From Bacilli bacterium (GTDB lineage: Bacteria > Bacillota_I > Bacilli_A > ML615J-28 > CAG-698), in the NCBI GenBank assembly GCA_918272565.1, contig CAKJYW010000003.1, forward strand, positions 1 to 64,000: DNA of 64,000 nt, given 5' to 3'. Below, in pieces: positions 60,359 to 64,000 of the stretch. The stretch's first letter is position 1. Every line of letters begins with the position of its first letter. The notes beneath the pieces were generated by a model that made no database searches, was not told where the DNA came from, and worked only from the letters and a program-made list of their open reading frames with translations. The position numbers and the translations under genes are program-made.

Positions 60359-61687
60359 ATGAAAAAATTTATTTTAATACTACTGATGCTGATTGTTTTT
60401 ACCCTCACAGCCTGTGAAAGTAAAACCGAAACATCATTTGATAGAAATAATCCTTCTCCAATAATTGTAACAATTGAGGGTGACTTGAAAGAAATCACAG
60501 TTGTTGGCGTTAACGTTAACGATAAAGTTACTGAGTTTGAAGACATAATTAAAAATGGTAATGTTGTTTTAGGTTCCCTTTTCTTCTCTAAATATGAAAA
60601 CGGAAAATACGAAATTACTGTTAAAGCTGATAATAAAGTAGTGTTAACTGTTAACCTTGAGGGAAATGATTACAATTACACATACACTAAAAAAGTTGAT
60701 GTCTTTAAGAAGAACGAAAAAAGATATTATGTTTTGTTCTCAAGAAGCGGTTGTAGCGGATGTGCACAGCTTAGTCCAGACTTAATTGTATTCAATAATT
60801 TCCTACAAGAATACCCTAAGGGAATGGTATCAAGTTTGTATGTAGTAGACTATGATGACCCTGAATTTGAGGCTTCAAAAGGTGAAGGAACAAACTATAC
60901 AGGAATCTCTACTTACGATGAATTAATAAACAATGTTTCAATTTCCACTCCAACTCTTATGGTTATAGAAAATGGAGCTGTTCAAGATTATTATATTGGA
61001 GCATCAAACATTTCTTCTTATTTCTATATAGAAATGGATAATATTAAAAACAATTGCATCATCCATAATGTCGATGACGCAAAGACAATTAAGATTGCCT
61101 TAGACTTTACACCAACTCACTTTAGATTATATGAAGAAGATAACACAAGTTATAATTATAAAGTATCTGAATACACCGAAGGTAACACTGGATTTGATGG
61201 AAGCGATATGATCTTTGGTCAATATTACTTTAACTCTTTCTTACCAGGTAACTATAGATTAGAGTTCTATAATTCAGAAGGTAATTCTAAAGAAGTTCAA
61301 TTAATTATTAAGTCAACATTTAGATATATCACTGTTGACACAATGTTTGATCAAGAGGAAGAAGCATATTATGTATTCTTCTTAAGAGATGGCTGTAGCG
61401 GATGTAACGCTGTTAAACCAACACTATTAAAATATTCTAATTACTATGATATCTATGATAATGGTGAGAACTATCCAATCTATGCTGTTCATAGATCAAT
61501 GAACAATAGATTTAAATATTTTGGTGATCCTGAATTCTTTGTTGGGGCAAAGAGTTACGAAGAAATAAAATTAGGTTACTACCCTAGAGTAGTTCTAGTT
61601 AAAAACCACGAGATTGTAGAAGTATATAAAAATGAAGGAAATCAAATACTAACTCATTTTAAAGAATTAATGAGTAAAATAAAATAG
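60359..61687 (+). CDS. lipoprotein with two thioredoxin-like CSGC domains
   Basis: A 442-residue lipoprotein from the ATG at 60359 (gtggagga ribosome-binding site); the longer ORF from 60128 overlaps the divergent gene. Lipobox LTAC. Two thioredoxin-like segments each have a CxxC: RSGCSGCAQL (Cys132/135) and RDGCSGCNAV (Cys346/349), each preceded by a YYVLF/YYVFF strand and followed by a helix. The first segment ends in a cis-Pro-like STPTLMV, the second in YYPRVVLV. Probably an extracellular thiol oxidoreductase. The convergent gene at 61699 has the same CSGC motif. Confidence 0.8.
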   Translation: MKKFILILLMLIVFTLTACESKTETSFDRNNPSPIIVTIEGDLKEITVVGVNVNDKVTEFEDIIKNGNVVLGSLFFSKYENGKYEITVKADNKVVLTVNLEGNDYNYTYTKKVDVFKKNEKRYYVLFSRSGCSGCAQLSPDLIVFNNFLQEYPKGMVSSLYVVDYDDPEFEASKGEGTNYTGISTYDELINNVSISTPTLMVIENGAVQDYYIGASNISSYFYIEMDNIKNNCIIHNVDDAKTIKIALDFTPTHFRLYEEDNTSYNYKVSEYTEGNTGFDGSDMIFGQYYFNSFLPGNYRLEFYNSEGNSKEVQLIIKSTFRYITVDTMFDQEEEAYYVFFLRDGCSGCNAVKPTLLKYSNYYDIYDNGENYPIYAVHRSMNNRFKYFGDPEFFVGAKSYEEIKLGYYPRVVLVKNHEIVEVYKNEGNQILTHFKELMSKIK

Positions 61688-61708
61688 GTCTTTAAGACCT
61701 ATTTTTTA
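61681..61708. terminator. bidirectional terminator between the CSGC genes
   Basis: An 11-bp stem (aaaataggtct / agacctatttt) overlapping the 60359 stop. Confidence 0.8.
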
Positions 61709-62193
61709 TATGTCACAAGTTGTGTATTCAATATTTCAACAATCTTATCTTTTCCTTGTCCAGCATACTGAGTAGTTTTAACACCATCTTTTAAATATAC
61801 AGTAATTAGAGAAGGAGTAGACCCAATCTTAAGTTCACTCCAATTAGTGACGCCATCAACCCAGAATCTACCATCGGTTCCTTGTCCACCAGCTTCTTTA
61901 TTAGAAACATACATTGTGTAATTTTTCTCATCTGACAAGTTTACTCCATAAATTTGCCTTGCTCCATCATAGTCTCCACTCTTTAGGGCTTTGATATAAG
62001 CTAAGATATATGGCTTAGTATCCTCACAGCCGCTACATCCTTCACGATAAAAGAAAATATAATATTTATCTTCCTTTTGTTCGTAGATTTGTTGTTGAGT
62101 TAAGTTCTTGATTCCTTTCATGTCACTGCTTCCACAGCCAACAAGGAATGAACTAATAATTATAGACAATATTAATAAAACAACTTTTTTCAT
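61699..62193 (-). CDS. small thioredoxin-like CSGC lipoprotein
   Basis: A 164-residue lipoprotein (lipobox LVGC, Cys20). The thioredoxin-like core has YYIFFYREGCSGCEDTKPY (Cys53/56) and the cis-Pro segment KIGSTPSLITVYL. It is a single-domain relative of the two-domain protein at 60359. Adjacent to a small membrane protein gene, one base downstream of it. Likely thiol-disulfide exchange at the cell surface; partners unknown. Confidence 0.82.
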   Translation of the reverse strand: MKKVVLLILSIIISSFLVGCGSSDMKGIKNLTQQQIYEQKEDKYYIFFYREGCSGCEDTKPYILAYIKALKSGDYDGARQIYGVNLSDEKNYTMYVSNKEAGGQGTDGRFWVDGVTNWSELKIGSTPSLITVYLKDGVKTTQYAGQGKDKIVEILNTQLVTYKK

Positions 62194-62631
62194 TTAATTA
62201 CCTCTGATAAAATCTAGGATTTTGTTGTGCTCTTCGTTTGTTATCATATTATATCTATTCCCTCTTGCAGTACTAGATACATAACATTTGTCTTTTCTTA
62301 TTATTCTAATCATTTTATATAAACTAAAGAACAAGAATAATGAAGCAATAAATATAAAGAACACAAAAACGTTAATATGTAGATAGTCCTTAAATAGCAC
62401 CAATAGTAAACAAATAATACTAACTAAAGCTCCAAAGAAGGTTGCTGGTAAAACCATATATAGAGCGGTGTTTCTTTTAATGTTAGATAAATAGATATCT
62501 TCTATTTGCTCTTTTGTTAGCTCATTATCAAATTGAGGTAGAGTATAAGTATCATTCACTTTAATGAAATTACAAACTCTATTCTCGAATTCTGTTTCTT
62601 TATATGTTTTTCCTCTATATTCAACCTTCAT
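62194..62631 (-). CDS. small membrane protein of unknown function
   Basis: A 145-residue protein with two transmembrane helices (about 60-80 and 86-108) and hydrophilic ends. The C-terminus has YVSSTARGNRYNMI and EEHNKILDFI. No family recognised. Abuts the CSGC lipoprotein gene, so co-transcribed, and may be its membrane partner. Confidence 0.6.
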   Translation of the reverse strand: MKVEYRGKTYKETEFENRVCNFIKVNDTYTLPQFDNELTKEQIEDIYLSNIKRNTALYMVLPATFFGALVSIICLLLVLFKDYLHINVFVFFIFIASLFLFFSLYKMIRIIRKDKCYVSSTARGNRYNMITNEEHNKILDFIRGN

Positions 62632-62652
62632 ACTACCACCATTATACTCTAA

Positions 62653-63468
62653 TTAGTCATTAAATACAATTTCACTTGCAACTTCAACTGCAGGTCCTTC
62701 CATATAAATGTCATCATCTATTGATGATATTTTTAATTTGCCTTTCTCTAGGTTGATAGTTATCTCATTATTAATTAGACCTTTTTTCTTCAATATAACG
62801 TAGGCACTACTTGCTCCTGTTCCACAAGCTAGAGTCCATCCCGCACCTCGTTCGTATGTCTTCATTGTTACATTATCTCTATCAATCACTTGAACTAGGT
62901 TTACATTAATACCTTTAGTAAATACTTTATTCTTTTGAATCTCTTGAGCCATTCCGCTGTTAATTGCTTCTTCTAAATCATCTACAATCACAACCAAGTG
63001 GTGTGTAGTCATATAAATAGCACTTACTTCAATTTCTTTTCCGCTAGATAACTTAATCTTTTGATCTAAAAAAGTATCTAGTTTTGTATCTAAGTCAAGT
63101 TTCTTGCTACTAAAGTCAGCTTTTCCTAAGCACACTTTACACATAAATGGATTATCGTTTGTCACTTCAACGTGCATAATTCCACTTAATGTATCTACAT
63201 CAAAGTTCTTTCCACTTACAACTCCTTCTAAAATCAAGTAATAAGAGAAGCATCTAATCCCATTACCACACATAGGAGCTAAGCTTCCATCACTATTATA
63301 GAAGACCATATAAGGTAAATTACCTTTCATTTTCATAAGCAAAAGCCCGTCAGCACCAATTCCTGTGTGTCTATCACAAATCTTTTTACTTAAATCTTCG
63401 TAATTAACACCCTCAACGTATCTACCAATTATAAAGTCATTACCTACACCATGTAATTTTCTAAACAT
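62653..63468 (-). CDS. dapF: diaminopimelate epimerase
   Basis: Converts LL- to meso-diaminopimelate for peptidoglycan and lysine. It is 271 residues from the ATG at 63468 (aggtga five bases before; a GTG three codons upstream is possible). The two catalytic cysteines are in MCGNGIRCF and ACGTGASSAY. The N-terminal KLHGVGNDFI is standard. Its start overlaps the end of mfd. Confidence 0.95.
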   Translation of the reverse strand: MFRKLHGVGNDFIIGRYVEGVNYEDLSKKICDRHTGIGADGLLLMKMKGNLPYMVFYNSDGSLAPMCGNGIRCFSYYLILEGVVSGKNFDVDTLSGIMHVEVTNDNPFMCKVCLGKADFSSKKLDLDTKLDTFLDQKIKLSSGKEIEVSAIYMTTHHLVVIVDDLEEAINSGMAQEIQKNKVFTKGINVNLVQVIDRDNVTMKTYERGAGWTLACGTGASSAYVILKKKGLINNEITINLEKGKLKISSIDDDIYMEGPAVEVASEIVFND

Positions 63469-64000
63469 CTTTTTCACCTACACTACTTAACAATTTAGTA
63501 AATTTATAAATCCAGTCTTTACTATTAGCTTCTTTTGTTAGTTTTACAACTAATTGATTATTCTTATAATCAAAAGAAAACTCTTTTGAAATGTTTGTTG
63601 AAGCTAAAAACAAATCTTTTGGACTATAAATCTTAAGTGCTTCATCAGGAATAATCACTGATACCATATACTTATTCTCTAGTATACTCTTAATCTTAAA
63701 CTTTTTAAATAGAGATTCCATATATTTTTCTTCAATGTAAGTTAAAATGGTTTCACTTAACTTGCCAAACCTATCAGTAAATGATTCGATTAGTTCTTTT
63801 TTCTTGGTTTCAGAATCAATTCTACTTATTTCTTTATGAATCTCAATTCTAATTGTATCATCACTGACATAGTCTTTGCTTACGTGCTTTGATATATCAA
63901 CAACATAAGTTGGTTCAACTTCTTTAATCTTGCCTTTTCTTTCGCTAATTGCTTCATCAAGTAACTTCATATACATATCAAGTCCGATTGTATCGATATA
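63461..64000 (-). CDS. mfd: transcription-repair coupling factor Mfd, C-terminal part (cut by the window end)
   Basis: The frame is open to the window edge, upstream to Tyr, Ile, Asp, Thr, Ile, Gly, Leu, Asp and on. The segment IGLDMYMKLLDEAISERKGK matches the VGFDLYxxLLEEAV signature that starts Mfd's C-terminal TRCF domain, which blocks UvrA binding until the protein is activated. About 180 codons are visible of a protein of about 1150. Adjacent to dapF. Confidence 0.85.
   Translation of the reverse strand, partial: YIDTIGLDMYMKLLDEAISERKGKIKEVEPTYVVDISKHVSKDYVSDDTIRIEIHKEISRIDSETKKKELIESFTDRFGKLSETILTYIEEKYMESLFKKFKIKSILENKYMVSVIIPDEALKIYSPKDLFLASTNISKEFSFDYKNNQLVVKLTKEANSKDWIYKFTKLLSSVGEKDV

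Overview
The window is A+T-rich chromosomal DNA from a low-G+C member of the Bacillota, most likely the Bacilli. The evidence is two T-box leaders, Spx, a CcpA-like LacI regulator, RNase J, RNA-binding KhpA, a ComK-like protein and a DUF951 protein. dapF points to diaminopimelate (cell wall or lysine) metabolism, so this is probably not a wall-less mollicute. The standard genetic code fits: Trp is TGG in the long genes, and TGA ends rimM, iscS, def, the P-type ATPase and ylxQ. I see no rRNA, tRNA, prophage or CRISPR array.

Layout. 1-700: an IS200-type element between two terminator-like direct repeats. 741-3851: spx, T-box-controlled trpS and a Kef-type antiporter. 3971-9493 (minus strand): a LacI-type regulator, T-box tyrS, and a three-gene ABC importer preceded by a tyrosine-rich leader peptide and a four-segment attenuator. 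9620-18850: the rpsP-khpA-rimM-trmD-rplS block, interrupted twice, by an ArsR/metal P-type ATPase pair and by a sigma factor/membrane protein/secreted protease cassette flanked by copies of the trmD tail. 18946-22201: def, rnjA and an RlmA-like methyltransferase. 22217-33465: a DnaQ-like nuclease, uvrC, the rimP-nusA-ylxR-ylxQ-infB-rbfA operon, an rRNA methyltransferase, thiI and iscS. 33600-36900: a TSCPD protein and an array of paralogous lipoproteins with gene fragments. 37127-38821: rpsD and a LysR regulator.

38959-46976 is the most unusual accessory block. It encodes an SGNH-hydrolase lipoprotein, two further lipoproteins, an 801-residue membrane protein with an embedded alpha/beta hydrolase, and a malic enzyme, all on one strand and divergent from the LysR gene. 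The three lipoproteins share a repeated domain, centred on a VDIMIG-like motif, that I cannot assign to a family.

47025-58721: pgk-tpiA, a ComK-like protein, a YwaF-like membrane protein, a sugar-type ABC ATPase, a PucR-type regulator, an M16C peptidase, DUF951, ParA/Soj, rsmG and mnmG (an origin-type neighbourhood). 58818-64000: a Big2 lipoprotein, two CSGC thioredoxin-like surface proteins, a small membrane protein, dapF and the 3' end of mfd.

The best candidates for something new are the tyrosine leader-peptide attenuator (about 6760-6990), the shared-domain lipoprotein operon (38959-46976), and the sigma/protease cassette between trmD and rplS (about 10214-13277), with a ten-base repeat array next to it at the rplS promoter.
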